A DNA stretch of 64,000 nt. It comes from Elusimicrobiota bacterium. GTDB taxonomy: Bacteria > Elusimicrobiota > UBA8919. Shown here piece after piece: positions 42,115 through 50,606 of the stretch; within the stretch, counting starts at the first letter, position 1; each line of letters starts with the position of its first letter. The notes under the pieces are model-generated. The model had not been told where the DNA came from. It saw only the letters and a program-made list of their open reading frames with translations, and did no database searches. The DNA is taken from positions 529,186-593,185 of the forward strand of contig JAQUMH010000001.1 of NCBI GenBank assembly GCA_028718185.1. The letters are read 5' to 3'. The position numbers and the translations under genes are program-made.

Positions 42115-42984
42115 TTATTTTCCTTTTGAGGAATATATGCGAGCATGAGACTTTTCAAGTAGTGTAAGTTGAGCGTGCATATTCTTAGAATCGTATTTCC
42201 TCAAATTCAATTTATATTTTTGGTCTATTTGTCCTTTGTCTAATCTGTCAATTATCATTTTATGATATTTTTCATCAAGTTCGGCAGACACATAATACCG
42301 CTTAAGATTTTTACATACTTCTATTTCCGAACCACTGCCGCCAAAAAGAATTAAAACAATATCTTCCGGTTGAGTACAAGATTTAACCAACATTTCTGAA
42401 AGTTTCTGTGGTATTTGACAAGCATGAAAAGTTTTTTCTTTGCTCACATTTTTTACTAAATCAAAATAAAACCAGTTGTATGGCATCCTTCCTTTTGAAC
42501 CGTTTGCTAAATTTTGCATAATTCTTTTATCCGTAGGATTTTTATAAGGAACAGCCACATTTTCTTTATAAAATTTATTGTTTTTTGTCTTCCTGCAATG
42601 TAAAATACTTCTATGGGCAGTCGTAAAGCGATTCGGTGACTGACCTACGTTCGTATTATAAATCCAGACATAATCTGAAACCTCGTAACACACCTTATCC
42701 AAATATTTTACCCGCAAATACGCATTTTGCTTTGGATAATTTATCAAAAACATATTACCTGAATCTTTCAAAACCCTGAATGATTCTCTTATCAATCTAA
42801 CGTACCATTCAATATATTCGTCAAAACTTGTAGTATACGACTTATCACCATATTTTATTCCAACGTTATAATCCGGATCTCCGTAAATCATATCAATACT
42901 TTTATCAGGCAGTTGTTTCAAGATTTTAAAAACATCTTCGTTGAATACTTTGTTTCTGAAATTATTTATTTCCTCAATACTCAT
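42115..42984 (-). CDS. DNA amino methyltransferase (DPDY type)
   Basis: A 289-residue beta-class DNA methyltransferase. Motif IV is MIYGDPDYNVGIKYG (Asp36-Pro-Asp-Tyr39, the DPxY form usual in N6-adenine enzymes) and the motif I counterpart is IVLILFGGSGSEIEVC near residue 195, in which the common FxGxGT is FGGSGS. SFRVLKDSGNMFLINYP lies between. It starts five bases after the gene at 42990-43799, which is probably its endonuclease. It is distinct from the methyltransferase at 41145. Confidence 0.82.
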   Translation of the reverse strand: MSIEEINNFRNKVFNEDVFKILKQLPDKSIDMIYGDPDYNVGIKYGDKSYTTSFDEYIEWYVRLIRESFRVLKDSGNMFLINYPKQNAYLRVKYLDKVCYEVSDYVWIYNTNVGQSPNRFTTAHRSILHCRKTKNNKFYKENVAVPYKNPTDKRIMQNLANGSKGRMPYNWFYFDLVKNVSKEKTFHACQIPQKLSEMLVKSCTQPEDIVLILFGGSGSEIEVCKNLKRYYVSAELDEKYHKMIIDRLDKGQIDQKYKLNLRKYDSKNMHAQLTLLEKSHARIYSSKGK

Positions 42985-42989
42985 ACGAT

Positions 42990-43799
42990 TTAACCTCTTA
43001 AATATGGAATTAAATCTTTTAACAATTCTTTATTTGAAAGCACACAAATACCTCTTGATTTTACAAGCATTTGAATTGTAGATGTAATTAACTTCACATC
43101 TATTATTCCTTTATTTTCTGTTTTATGAATGATGTCCAAAATGAAATTACTAATCATTAACGGTGTGCTAATCACACTAAGTATCGTATTTACTCTGCCA
43201 ACTTTATTGTTGTATTTTATGAAATCAGGTTTCCCCTCGACAATATGATATTTTACATCTTCATTCCATCCAAGTAAATCCATAAAATGCAAATACTCCA
43301 GTAATCCAATTTCTGTGGTTTTGAATTTATCCATAAATCCGTCTTTTAAACCAAACTCAATTTTATCAATATATTCTAATAAATCATTAGAAGGTAAATA
43401 TCGGAATTTTCCTTCTTCAATTTCTTGATGGTCTATTAGAAAACAATTCCGATAAAGTATTACTAAAATTTTCTTGAAAATAATTTGATTGATAATTGAA
43501 ATCTTTATGAGATATTCCAAAATTTTTTCAAACGACCACTTTTCAGTTTCACTTACTCCGTTTGTGCCAACGTTGGGTGCCATATCATATAAATTTGGGA
43601 TTTTTCTTAAAGTCTCTTTCCCAGGTTTAAAAAAGTATGTTTCTTTTCCGTTAGGCAAAGCAGATATTAAATGCTTTATAGGTTTTTCTATTGTTCCACC
43701 TTTAAAAGCAATAGCTTCCTCAATCCTTTTTGTTCTTTTAGCAATAAACTCTTTATTGCTCTTAAAGATTTTTGTCGTTATTATATCATGTTCTGTCAT
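42990..43799 (-). CDS. Candidate restriction endonuclease paired with the DPDY methyltransferase
   Basis: A 269-residue protein with no motif that I can name. It has an N-terminal basic helix (IFKSNKEFIAKRTKRIEEA), a central helical part, and LGWNEDVKYHIVEGKPDFIK, where Glu, Asp and Lys residues could be part of a nuclease site (E-x-x-x-x-x-x-E-G-K-P-D-F). The C-terminal half includes GIIDVKLITSTIQMLVKSRG. Its stop is five bases before the methyltransferase start, and such pairs are usually restriction systems. The identity is inferred from position, not from sequence similarity. Confidence 0.55.
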   Translation of the reverse strand: MTEHDIITTKIFKSNKEFIAKRTKRIEEAIAFKGGTIEKPIKHLISALPNGKETYFFKPGKETLRKIPNLYDMAPNVGTNGVSETEKWSFEKILEYLIKISIINQIIFKKILVILYRNCFLIDHQEIEEGKFRYLPSNDLLEYIDKIEFGLKDGFMDKFKTTEIGLLEYLHFMDLLGWNEDVKYHIVEGKPDFIKYNNKVGRVNTILSVISTPLMISNFILDIIHKTENKGIIDVKLITSTIQMLVKSRGICVLSNKELLKDLIPYLRG

Positions 43800-43836
43800 A
43801 TTAATTACACTCTTTACACTCGATTTTTAACACTTT

Positions 43837-43862
43837 TAGGGGGTGTTGTTTAAATGGTTGAA
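43837..43862. repeat. Diverged end of the MITE-like element
   Basis: TAGGGGGTGTTGTTTAAATG followed by GTTGA resembles the terminal repeat of the elements at 36190 and 39799, including the TA. Only one end is recognisable, so this is an eroded copy at the right border of the island. Confidence 0.5.
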
Positions 43863-43918
43863 TTACTTCTTTTATAAGTCCACCTATGTTCAACAAGTTA
43901 AACTTTGTTCTATTGCTA

Positions 43919-45121
43919 TTAATATTTAAAGATTCCGTTTTCGTAGACAGTTACTATTTTACCGGTTTTCAGTTTGGCGGTTACTTTTTTGGCTTCGGTG
44001 TTGACTAAATCCCAGTGAATCGCTGAACTGTTGAAACCGAGTTTTTCTTTCTTTTTATTATCTAATTTTGATACATCGCCTGAATATGTTTCGGAGTAAG
44101 AGTCGCCTACTGCTATGTGGCAGTTGCCGTATTTCCCGCCATGGTTTTCATCAAAAAGCGTGTCTGCCATAAATCTATCTATTTTTGAAAATCTTTTATC
44201 TGTTAAGGAAAACTCACCGATTTTATTCGCGCCTTTATCCGTATTTAATATTTTCCTGGTAAACTCTTCGCCTGTTTTGGCAGATACTTTGCTCGCTTTG
44301 CCGTCTTTAAATTCGAGTTTTACACACTCGATATAATTCCCGCTTCTGTAGGATGGTAAGTTAGAATAATAAACTCCTTTTGTGTACCTGCAATCCGGTG
44401 ATGTGAATATTTCAAAACTCGGTATATTGTGACCGCTGACTCCGAGAAATCTTCTTGTGTCGCCGAGTTTTATCTGCAAATCCATTGTATCGCTCTCAAT
44501 TCTAAATGTATCTATGGATAGTGAATTGAGCCATTTTTTTATTTCAAGGGTATTTTTATAGATTTCCTGCCATTTTTTTACGGGGTTTTTTTCGTCAAGA
44601 AAACATGCGTTTGCTATTTGTTTGGAATATTCGGCAAGTGAAAGTTTTGATTGTTCGGCAAGCCGCTGGGTCGGGTATGTGCAAAGTGTCCAGCCAAACT
44701 GACCATGTTCCTCCCGCTTTGTCATTATGTCCCTTAAGAATTTTCTTGAAATGGCGACTTCGCTGATTCTTTTCGGGTCGATATCCTTTAAATGGGTAAG
44801 TGAAGTAGGTGCATTAATATAAATGTTACCGTTTAAATTTTCATACAGTTCTCTTTCGCCGGCTGCGACATATTTTCTTTGATTTTCGTCCGAAAACTTA
44901 TAAAAGTCCTTTTCGAGTGTCGGGGTGGCGAGTATTCTAAAAATTACGTTGTATTTTTGTTCAACCAGCTTCTTATATAGAATTTCACCAAGGTCAAGAC
45001 CGGCTAAATCGCATCTGATTAGAATTGAATCGTATTTTTTGAAGCTGGCTCTTACGGTTCTAAGACCCCAAATTAAAACTTCTGCATATTTATCTATTTG
45101 ATTTTTATTAAGTGTTTTCAT
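43919..45121 (-). CDS. M29-family (AmpS/PepS-like) aminopeptidase
   Basis: A 400-residue metallo-aminopeptidase. Features of the M29 family are RTVRASFKKYDSILIRCDLAG at the start, RRFLGVSGHNIPSFEIFTSP with the metal Glu, GVYYSNLPSY, GGKYGNCHIAVGDSYSETY and SAIHWDLVNTEA with the metal-binding His/Asp near residue 365. The family removes N-terminal residues with two divalent metals. A strong promoter (45216-45244) lies upstream. It marks the return to ordinary genes after the island. Confidence 0.85.
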   Translation of the reverse strand: MKTLNKNQIDKYAEVLIWGLRTVRASFKKYDSILIRCDLAGLDLGEILYKKLVEQKYNVIFRILATPTLEKDFYKFSDENQRKYVAAGERELYENLNGNIYINAPTSLTHLKDIDPKRISEVAISRKFLRDIMTKREEHGQFGWTLCTYPTQRLAEQSKLSLAEYSKQIANACFLDEKNPVKKWQEIYKNTLEIKKWLNSLSIDTFRIESDTMDLQIKLGDTRRFLGVSGHNIPSFEIFTSPDCRYTKGVYYSNLPSYRSGNYIECVKLEFKDGKASKVSAKTGEEFTRKILNTDKGANKIGEFSLTDKRFSKIDRFMADTLFDENHGGKYGNCHIAVGDSYSETYSGDVSKLDNKKKEKLGFNSSAIHWDLVNTEAKKVTAKLKTGKIVTVYENGIFKY

Positions 45122-45215
45122 TTTAGTCCAGAAGTCTTTAGTTTATTTTATTTCCAATCCCCGTTTTCACGAGGACAAGCTTTGGTAATTAGTTACTGCA
45201 ACTTCTTATGTTTTT

Positions 45216-45244
45216 ATTATAACAAGGTAAGGCAAAAAAATCAA
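45216..45244 (-). promoter_or_regulatory. Promoter of the aminopeptidase gene
   Basis: TTGATT (45239-45244) and TATAAT (45216-45221) on the minus strand are 17 bases apart with an extended -10 (TTGTTATAAT). The whole block, CCTTGTTATAAT preceded by a T-run, recurs at 29721-29749. Confidence 0.65.
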
Positions 45245-45304
45245 GAGATTATTTGGCAGATTAAACAAATAATATCTAAACCGCTACAATTTTCATTTAA
45301 ATAT

Positions 45305-45754
45305 TTATATTTTCACCTTGACTACAACTTTCTTTACCGGTTGCGGAGTATCATGAACAATGGCGGGCATGTGGGCGTCTTGAGGCATTAAAATTGCGAA
45401 ATGGTCTTGGTTGAGTGTAAGAAAATCGCCGTTGCCTTCCAAAACCAGTAAATCATCTTTTTCGCTGTATTCCTTTAGTGTTTTCATACAGGAAATATCA
45501 GCATAACCTATGCTTTCAATTCCTGAAATCATATATTGAATATCAATATATTTTCTATGTGATTCCCAGAAACCTTTATCTTTTTGTTTAGTCTGATATG
45601 ACTGCACAATTGCAAATATATCTGTACCTTCAATTTCATATTTGCCCGGTTCCATTACGGATAAATCTTTTCTTGTTAGAAAAGAAAATGCGGATTTTAA
45701 TCTGGCGTTTAGATTATAATATAATGAAGCATTTTTAATATTATCGATAATCAT
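45305..45754 (-). CDS. YhcH/YjgK/YiaL-family protein
   Basis: A 149-residue cupin-like protein of the DUF386 family. DIFAIVQSYQTK, FWESHRKYIDIQYMISGIES and IGYADI are characteristic, with the metal-binding His/Asp in ESHRKYIDIQ and ILMPQDAHMPAIV. Family members are linked to sialic acid, galactoside or oligogalacturonide catabolism and may be anomerases or isomerases. It stands alone here. Confidence 0.85.
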   Translation of the reverse strand: MIIDNIKNASLYYNLNARLKSAFSFLTRKDLSVMEPGKYEIEGTDIFAIVQSYQTKQKDKGFWESHRKYIDIQYMISGIESIGYADISCMKTLKEYSEKDDLLVLEGNGDFLTLNQDHFAILMPQDAHMPAIVHDTPQPVKKVVVKVKI

Positions 45755-46014
45755 TGTGAAACCTTAAATAACTTTTTAGTAAAAAATGCTTGCCGAGGGC
45801 AAGCGACTACAAATTAAAAGACTATGTCGCGATGTCATTGCGAGCGTTAGCGAAGCAATCTCATAAAATGTAGTCCGTCAGGGACGAGATTGCCACGAGC
45901 CAATAAATTGGCTCTCGCAATGACAAATCGTGGGTTATGACACGGTCCCAAGGGCAAGAGACTGCAACTTAAGGGACTTTTAACTAAATAGTGGGTGTCT
46001 CTGATAACTCACTA
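45755..46014. repeat. Intergenic palindromic repeats of the GCGAGCGTTAGCGAAG type
   Basis: The gap holds ATTGCGAGCGTTAGCGAAGC at about 45839 followed by AATCTCATAAAATGTAG, TCCGTCAGGGACGAGATTGC and GAGCCAATAAATTGGCTC (45898-45915), which pair into hairpins. The GATTGCC...CGCAATGAC form recurs at 50517-50552. There is no gene. Confidence 0.65.
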
Positions 46015-46359
46015 TTAGGGGTTTTTGTTGTTGCTCAACTTGCATGAGAGTATCAGGTTGTTAAGGTGATGTTCTGTAAGCCCGCTGCCAGGAATACCGT
46101 CCAGGCGTTTGACTGCTTTGCCGTTTTCAAAATATATTACTGTCGGGACTACTTCTATGGAATATTTCTCTTCTAATTCAGGTGTTCTATCAACTACTAC
46201 GCGGCAAAATTTATGTTCTGCTTTTTTGGAATGTTTTTCAAAAACAGGAAGAAATTCTTGACAGTAAGGACACCATGAAGCATAAAAAAGAACAAATATG
46301 GAAGAACATTCGCTCAATGTCTTATCGAAATCCGGTTCGTTTTCAACAATTTTACTCAT
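46015..46359 (-). CDS. Thioredoxin-fold protein
   Basis: A 114-residue thioredoxin-like protein. The active site is FYASWCPYCQEFLPVF (CPYC rather than CGPC) near residue 30, and the cis-Pro loop is VEVVPTVIYFENG. It has no signal peptide, so it acts in the cytoplasm, reducing disulfides or another substrate. The CPYC active site is more like glutaredoxins and some thioredoxin-related proteins. It follows the helicase gene on the same strand (16 bases), with which I see no functional link. Confidence 0.85.
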   Translation of the reverse strand: MSKIVENEPDFDKTLSECSSIFVLFYASWCPYCQEFLPVFEKHSKKAEHKFCRVVVDRTPELEEKYSIEVVPTVIYFENGKAVKRLDGIPGSGLTEHHLNNLILSCKLSNNKNP

Positions 46360-46375
46360 AATAACTATCTCCTCT

Positions 46376-47746
46376 TTATATCAATTCCGGGTCAAAGACA
46401 TATTTTCCGGAATGGCCGGACTTGCATCTTGCCAGGAAATCTAGTATGCATGGGTCCATAAGTATGTCGGATTGTTTTACCGGTTTTTTCAGGAGTATTC
46501 CTTCAAGCGAAGTGCACCTGCTTAAAGCGACGTACATCTGACCGTGAGCGAAGATTCCTCTGCCTGTGTCTATAATGACTCTGTCAAATGTTTTACCCTG
46601 GCTCTTGTGTATGGTGACCGCCCAGGCGAGCCGTAAGGGTAATTGAGTGAAAGTGCCGATAACTTCTGTTTCAATTGCACGAAGCGGTTCATTGTATTTG
46701 AAATGGAATATTTCCCATGTATGGGGCATAACAGATTTAATCTGACCATCGGCAAATCGGACTACAACACCGCAAGGTCTGTCTTCACTATCCATTTCTA
46801 TGTCAATTACTTCACCCAGTGTACCGTTTATCCATTGTCCTTCGGCATCGTTGTTTAACAGCATAACCTGTGAACCTTTACCGATATAAAGTTCGCTATC
46901 GGTAGGAAATGCCCGTTCATTAAAATTGCCGGTTACTTCAGCTTCAAACCTGAAATATTCGCTTTCTGTTCTTTCGAGATATTCGTTGTTGATTCTTGTC
47001 GCCATATCATTTGTTGTGGTTAGATATATTGTAAAACCTTCTCTGCTGTTTTCCTGCGGAAAACAATTGCCGACCCGTTCGTTCAATAAAGACAACTCTT
47101 CTTCGTTTATTGTATTATTGCGAATTCCATTGAGCAGACCTATGAATATTTTTTCTTTTTGTCTGTATATTTTATCAAGCTCAACAAATTCCAGTGAAAT
47201 AGTGTCAAACGCATCTGCATAAAAGAAATAACTGCCTTTATAATAATCCTCAAAGATACGTCTTTCATCATTAGTTACAACAGGCGAAAGCTGGTAAAGG
47301 TCGCCGATAAATACCATTTGGACGCCTCCGAAAGGTTCGCTTCCGTTTCTGCCGTTAATGCGCAGGAAATGGTCAATACAATCCAGCAAGTCCGCTCTCA
47401 GCATTGAAACTTCATCTATTACAATTGTGTCAATATTTTTGTATATTTTTGTCCTTTTCTCCGAGAATTTATGGATTTTCTGAAGTGTAATGTCCGGTTT
47501 GAATCCGAAAAAAGAATGGATGGTTTCTCCTTTAACGTTCAGGGCGGCAACACCGGTGGGAGCAAGGACGGCAATTTTTTTATATGTTTTGGAACGGAAA
47601 TAGTTTAATAGGGTGGATTTACCGGTGCCTGCTTTACCGGTAATAAATATATGTCTTTGGGAGTTTTCCATCAAGGAAAGAGCTTCTTTGAATTTTTCGT
47701 TTATTTCTATTTTGATTTCGTCTAAACAGGCTGATTTTTCGTTCAT
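46376..47746 (-). CDS. Pif1/RecD-like superfamily 1B DNA helicase
   Basis: A 456-residue helicase of the Pif1-like family. Walker A is HIFITGKAGTGKSTLLNYF near residues 33-51, Walker B is IVIDEVSMLRADLLD, the Pif1-type QMVFIGDLYQLSPV has the Gln and Asp motif, and the C-terminus has WAVTIHKSQGKTFDRVIID with a UvrD_C_2-like QMYVALSRCTSLEGI. It unwinds DNA 5' to 3' or acts as a G-quadruplex or conflict helicase in relatives. The gene stands upstream of the thioredoxin gene. Confidence 0.87.
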   Translation of the reverse strand: MNEKSACLDEIKIEINEKFKEALSLMENSQRHIFITGKAGTGKSTLLNYFRSKTYKKIAVLAPTGVAALNVKGETIHSFFGFKPDITLQKIHKFSEKRTKIYKNIDTIVIDEVSMLRADLLDCIDHFLRINGRNGSEPFGGVQMVFIGDLYQLSPVVTNDERRIFEDYYKGSYFFYADAFDTISLEFVELDKIYRQKEKIFIGLLNGIRNNTINEEELSLLNERVGNCFPQENSREGFTIYLTTTNDMATRINNEYLERTESEYFRFEAEVTGNFNERAFPTDSELYIGKGSQVMLLNNDAEGQWINGTLGEVIDIEMDSEDRPCGVVVRFADGQIKSVMPHTWEIFHFKYNEPLRAIETEVIGTFTQLPLRLAWAVTIHKSQGKTFDRVIIDTGRGIFAHGQMYVALSRCTSLEGILLKKPVKQSDILMDPCILDFLARCKSGHSGKYVFDPELI

Positions 47747-47829
47747 AATGTGATTGTTGTACTAAAGATGTCCAACAATCCCCGATTAAACAGATTAGGC
47801 AAAGATGACGCTTAAAAAAAATAAAAAAG

Positions 47830-47855
47830 GAAGCAGAGCAAGCTCTGCGACTACA
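47830..47855. repeat. GCAGAGC palindrome copy
   Basis: GCAGAGCAAGCTCTGC at 47833-47848 followed by GACTACAAAAAC, a member of the palindrome family found at 4.1, 20.8, 23.3, 27.8 and 48.9 kb. The rest of the 164-base gap shows nothing else. Confidence 0.6.
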
Positions 47856-47910
47856 AAAACTACAAACGGATATACAAAAAATACTAACTTCTTTGGCGGG
47901 CAAGATTAAT

Positions 47911-48780
47911 CTAAATTTGAATATTTAAGAGTTTTTTTATAAGAATACCTATAATAAACGATAGAACTGCTACACCCAAACTAATTAGCGACATCTCAAA
48001 AAATCTTTCTTTGAAAGAAATGTCTTTGGCTACAGAAATATAAAAAGTACATATGTAAATCATTAAAATAGCATCAAAAACCATCAAACCAACACTTAAA
48101 TACATGCTTGAGAAAATCAAATAAGGAAAAACCAAAATCAGCATGGTAAAAATATAAACAGAACCGGTATAGATTGCTGCTTTTAAAGGATTTTTATTCC
48201 CTTCTTCTGATTTAGTAGAAAGGTATTCCGAGGCAGCCATTGATAACGCTCCGGCCATTCCGGTAATTAATCCTACCATTGCAATCAGGCGGGTATTTTT
48301 AAATGCGAAAGTTAATCCGGCGAGTACACCCATAAGTTCTATAAGCGCATCATTTAAACCCAGTACCATAGACCTGATATACTTAAGCCGTTCCTCATCT
48401 ATTAAACCTATAAGTTCTTTTTCGTGTCCATTTTCATCTTTTACAATATCTTTGAAAATAGGTAAAAACTGGGATAGATTTCCGTAGTTAATTCCTGCAT
48501 TCTTCTCGCCTTTCTCTAATAGTTTTATTCCGAATGTTAACCCTAATACTCTTGAAATAAACCAATATTTCAGTATTTTTAGCTTATCCGGTTTTACATC
48601 TTTATTTGTATATTCCTTAAATATGTTATAATGTTTTAATTCTTCACTTGCTATACGCCTTAAAATATCTTTATTCTTAGAATCTTTTATTACTTCTGAA
48701 AGTTTAGAATAAATAATATTTTCAGTGATTTCATTCTTCTGGGCGGTCAATAGTGAGTTAATAATGTTTTTATCTAACAT
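47911..48780 (-). CDS. Ferritin-like domain fused to a VIT1/CCC1-family transporter
   Basis: A 289-residue protein. Residues about 1-130 form a rubrerythrin/ferritin-like helical bundle with ITENIIYSKLSEVIKDSK, ASEELKHYNIFKEYTN and KDENGHEKELIGLI supplying E-x-x-H ligands. Residues about 135-289 form a VIT1-type domain: SMVLGLNDALIELMGVLAGL, GLITGMAGALSMAASEYLS and three further membrane helices. Such fusions are membrane iron/manganese exporters coupled to a cytoplasmic ferritin-like metal domain. Proposed role: detoxification of Fe2+ or Mn2+. Confidence 0.87.
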   Translation of the reverse strand: MLDKNIINSLLTAQKNEITENIIYSKLSEVIKDSKNKDILRRIASEELKHYNIFKEYTNKDVKPDKLKILKYWFISRVLGLTFGIKLLEKGEKNAGINYGNLSQFLPIFKDIVKDENGHEKELIGLIDEERLKYIRSMVLGLNDALIELMGVLAGLTFAFKNTRLIAMVGLITGMAGALSMAASEYLSTKSEEGNKNPLKAAIYTGSVYIFTMLILVFPYLIFSSMYLSVGLMVFDAILMIYICTFYISVAKDISFKERFFEMSLISLGVAVLSFIIGILIKKLLNIQI

Positions 48781-49068
48781 AAATTTAAGTTAATTTATAT
48801 TACTATTTTTCCGTTGGAAAAGCAAGGGGGGATAGAGAATAGTTAATAGTTCGGAGTTCATAGTTGCCGTTGCTGGGGCGTTGGTGGGCACCGCGAGGCG
48901 GTGCGGCTACAAATGGAGCGTTATTATAAGACGAAAAAGTAAGCAGAGCAAGCTCTGCAACTACAAAAAAACGTTGATGGATGAACTGGCTCAATATTGC
49001 AAAATGTTAAAATGCAAGCCCTGCCCGCCAACACTTTGTTGGTGGGGAGGGACTTGAACCCTTAATTT
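48781..49068. repeat. Intergenic repeats: GCGGTGC hairpin, GCAGAGC palindrome, tRNA-like tail
   Basis: GGGCACCGCGAGGCGGTGCG at about 48887 recurs at 50571. GCAGAGCAAGCTCTGC is at 48943-48958. Then AAAATGTTAAAATGCAAGCC (about 48997) matches 30975-31003, and CCAACACTTTGTTGG is a palindrome. On the minus strand GGGTTCAAGTCCCTCCCC (about 49035-49052) looks like the T-arm and acceptor end of a tRNA, but there is no tRNA body. No gene is seen. Confidence 0.6.
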
Positions 49069-49311
49069 TTACTTTTTTGAACGGGCTTCATTTACTGTGA
49101 GCGGTTTACCTTTCAATTCCTTACCATTCATACCGGCAATTGCCGCCTTACCTGCTTCATCAGCCATCTCGACGAAACCAAATCCTCTCGATGCCCCTGT
49201 TCCCTTATCCTTAATAACATTTACACTCGTTACTTCACCAAAAGCTTGGAAAGCCGCTTTCAATTCCTCGTCTGTCACTTCAACAGCCATACCACCAACA
49301 TAAATCTTCAC
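49069..49311 (-). CDS. RRM-type RNA-binding protein
   Basis: An 80-residue single RNA recognition motif protein. The start KIYVGGMAVEVTDEEL contains RNP2 and SRGFGFVEMAD contains RNP1. GTG at 49311 is taken as the start: GGGGAGGA stands a few bases before it and the next residues, KIYVGG, are the normal family start, while an upstream in-frame ATG (49344) would add 11 residues overlapping the ribosome binding site. Bacterial proteins of this type are cold-inducible RNA chaperones in cyanobacteria and others. Confidence 0.88.
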   Translation of the reverse strand: MKIYVGGMAVEVTDEELKAAFQAFGEVTSVNVIKDKGTGASRGFGFVEMADEAGKAAIAGMNGKELKGKPLTVNEARSKK

Positions 49312-49433
49312 TCTTCCTCCCCACCCTTTCGGGCATTTTAACAAACCATTACGGTTTGCTTTTCGCTAACTTATATACCATTTTAACCCTTTTTATCTGT
49401 TAAGTCAATTAGTATTGTGTACCTTGATTCGAT

Positions 49434-49694
49434 TCAGGAACGATCCCGGAAAAGAGAACTCACAAGGAGGAGCAGGAACCCCAGGAACGACAAAACTATC
49501 CCAACGCTTCCAATTCCCAACTTGCCTTCGTCCAACGCCATTTTTATGTCAATCGTGCCGTTACCGGACACAGCCTTGACAATTAAGACAATTCCAGCCA
49601 AGAAAATGAGGATACCAAAGTAGGTTATAATGCTTCGTACAAAACCAGCGTGGCTCTCACCAAAAACACGTGTAAAAAAACCATTTTCATTCAT
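49434..49694 (-). CDS. Small two-helix membrane protein (DUF3185-like)
   Basis: An 86-residue protein with two membrane helices (about residues 20-38 and 61-80) joined by a short loop (GNGTIDIKMALDEGKLG), as in DUF3185 proteins of unknown function. The ATG at 49694 is chosen because AGGAGGAGG stands at 49700-49708. The C-terminus ends LLLLVSSLFRDRS. It may be a stress-related membrane protein. Confidence 0.72.
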   Translation of the reverse strand: MNENGFFTRVFGESHAGFVRSIITYFGILIFLAGIVLIVKAVSGNGTIDIKMALDEGKLGIGSVGIVLSFLGFLLLLVSSLFRDRS

Positions 49695-49819
49695 ACTTTC
49701 CTCCTCCTGATACAATGCTCATTGTATCTGATTACACACACTTTCAACCATTCTTTCATTCTTTTCTATAATTTACAAAATAATAGATTAAAATAACGTT
49801 AAACTTAAATTAAAATATT

Positions 49820-50202
49820 CTAATTTGTTTTCACTTTGTCTTCCCAGAGATCGAATTTGTTGCCTTCCGTATCCTGTATTTGTGCCCGCCATCCGCTCAC
49901 ACCGGTTTCTTTTTTACCGGATAGGATTTTGCCTCCGGATTTTTTCACTTTTTCCAAATAATCCGATATTGAAGACACGGGGACCACAAGTAATGGTTTT
50001 TCATCTTTTATTTCTTTGTTAACCGCCTCTTCGCTTACCGGTCCATTTTGGATTGGCTCCATATTTTTTTTGTTTTTACAGACCTGACATAAAAATATTT
50101 TTCAGCCCAACCGTCCACTTTCCAGCTGAATACTTTTTTTAGAAAATTCTTTGCTCTCTCCATATTAATAACTGGTATTTTGAAACCGGTTAATTTGCTC
50201 AT
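49820..50202 (-). pseudogene. VOC-family glyoxalase-like protein, broken in a poly-A tract
   Basis: One short VOC (glyoxalase/bleomycin resistance) protein split over two frames. The N-terminal frame, from an ATG at 50202 with GAGGGAGAA upstream, reads MSKLTGFKIPVINMERAKNF and KYFYVRSVKT; the C-terminal frame reads SISDYLEKVKKSGGKILSGK, then GWRAQIQDTEGNKFDLWED with the metal Glu region. The break lies in a run of eight A on the coding strand (T on plus, 50064-50071); one extra A would restore a continuous protein of 128 residues. This is either a phase-variable or dead gene, or a sequencing error. Confidence 0.75.
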
Positions 50203-50235
50203 AAGATTCTCCCTCGTTTTTGCTTTGTTAGTCAA

Positions 50236-50606
50236 TAGCTCTCACGGGACCGGACTATACCGGACCTCAAGTCTATTTTTTATTTAAAAAATCTGCAGCT
50301 ATCATTACATCGACCAAAATTTAACCTAGTGATTGATATTATATGGAGATTTCAGGAATCGGTCAATTATACTTGAGTATAATATCAGGATTTTACGATT
50401 TCGTGTAGAAGATATTGTCGAAGTAAACTAAGTGAGGGGTCGGGTCGTCACTCTTAATCATCAATTGGATATTTTTGCGTGCAATTTGCGTGCAATCATT
50501 TTAAATTAAAGCCGGGATTGCCGCACTCCCTTATGGTCGTTCGCAATGACAAATATAAGGATAGAAATTCAGCACCGCGAGGCGGTGCGGCTACATGAAA
50601 CAAAGA
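50236..50606. other. Non-coding gap with scattered palindromes
   Basis: This 371-base gap has no gene that I can see. It holds CGGACCTCAAG-type sequence near 50268, GCGTGCAATTTGCGTGCAAT (50479-50498, a direct repeat), GATTGCCGCACTCCCTTATG with CGCAATGAC (about 50516-50551) and the hairpin GCACCGCGAGGCGGTGC at 50572-50588. Confidence 0.5.

Noticed and set aside
47634-47903. An 89-residue minus-strand frame upstream of the helicase
   Set aside because: It overlaps the helicase start in another frame and reads through the GCAGAGC repeat.
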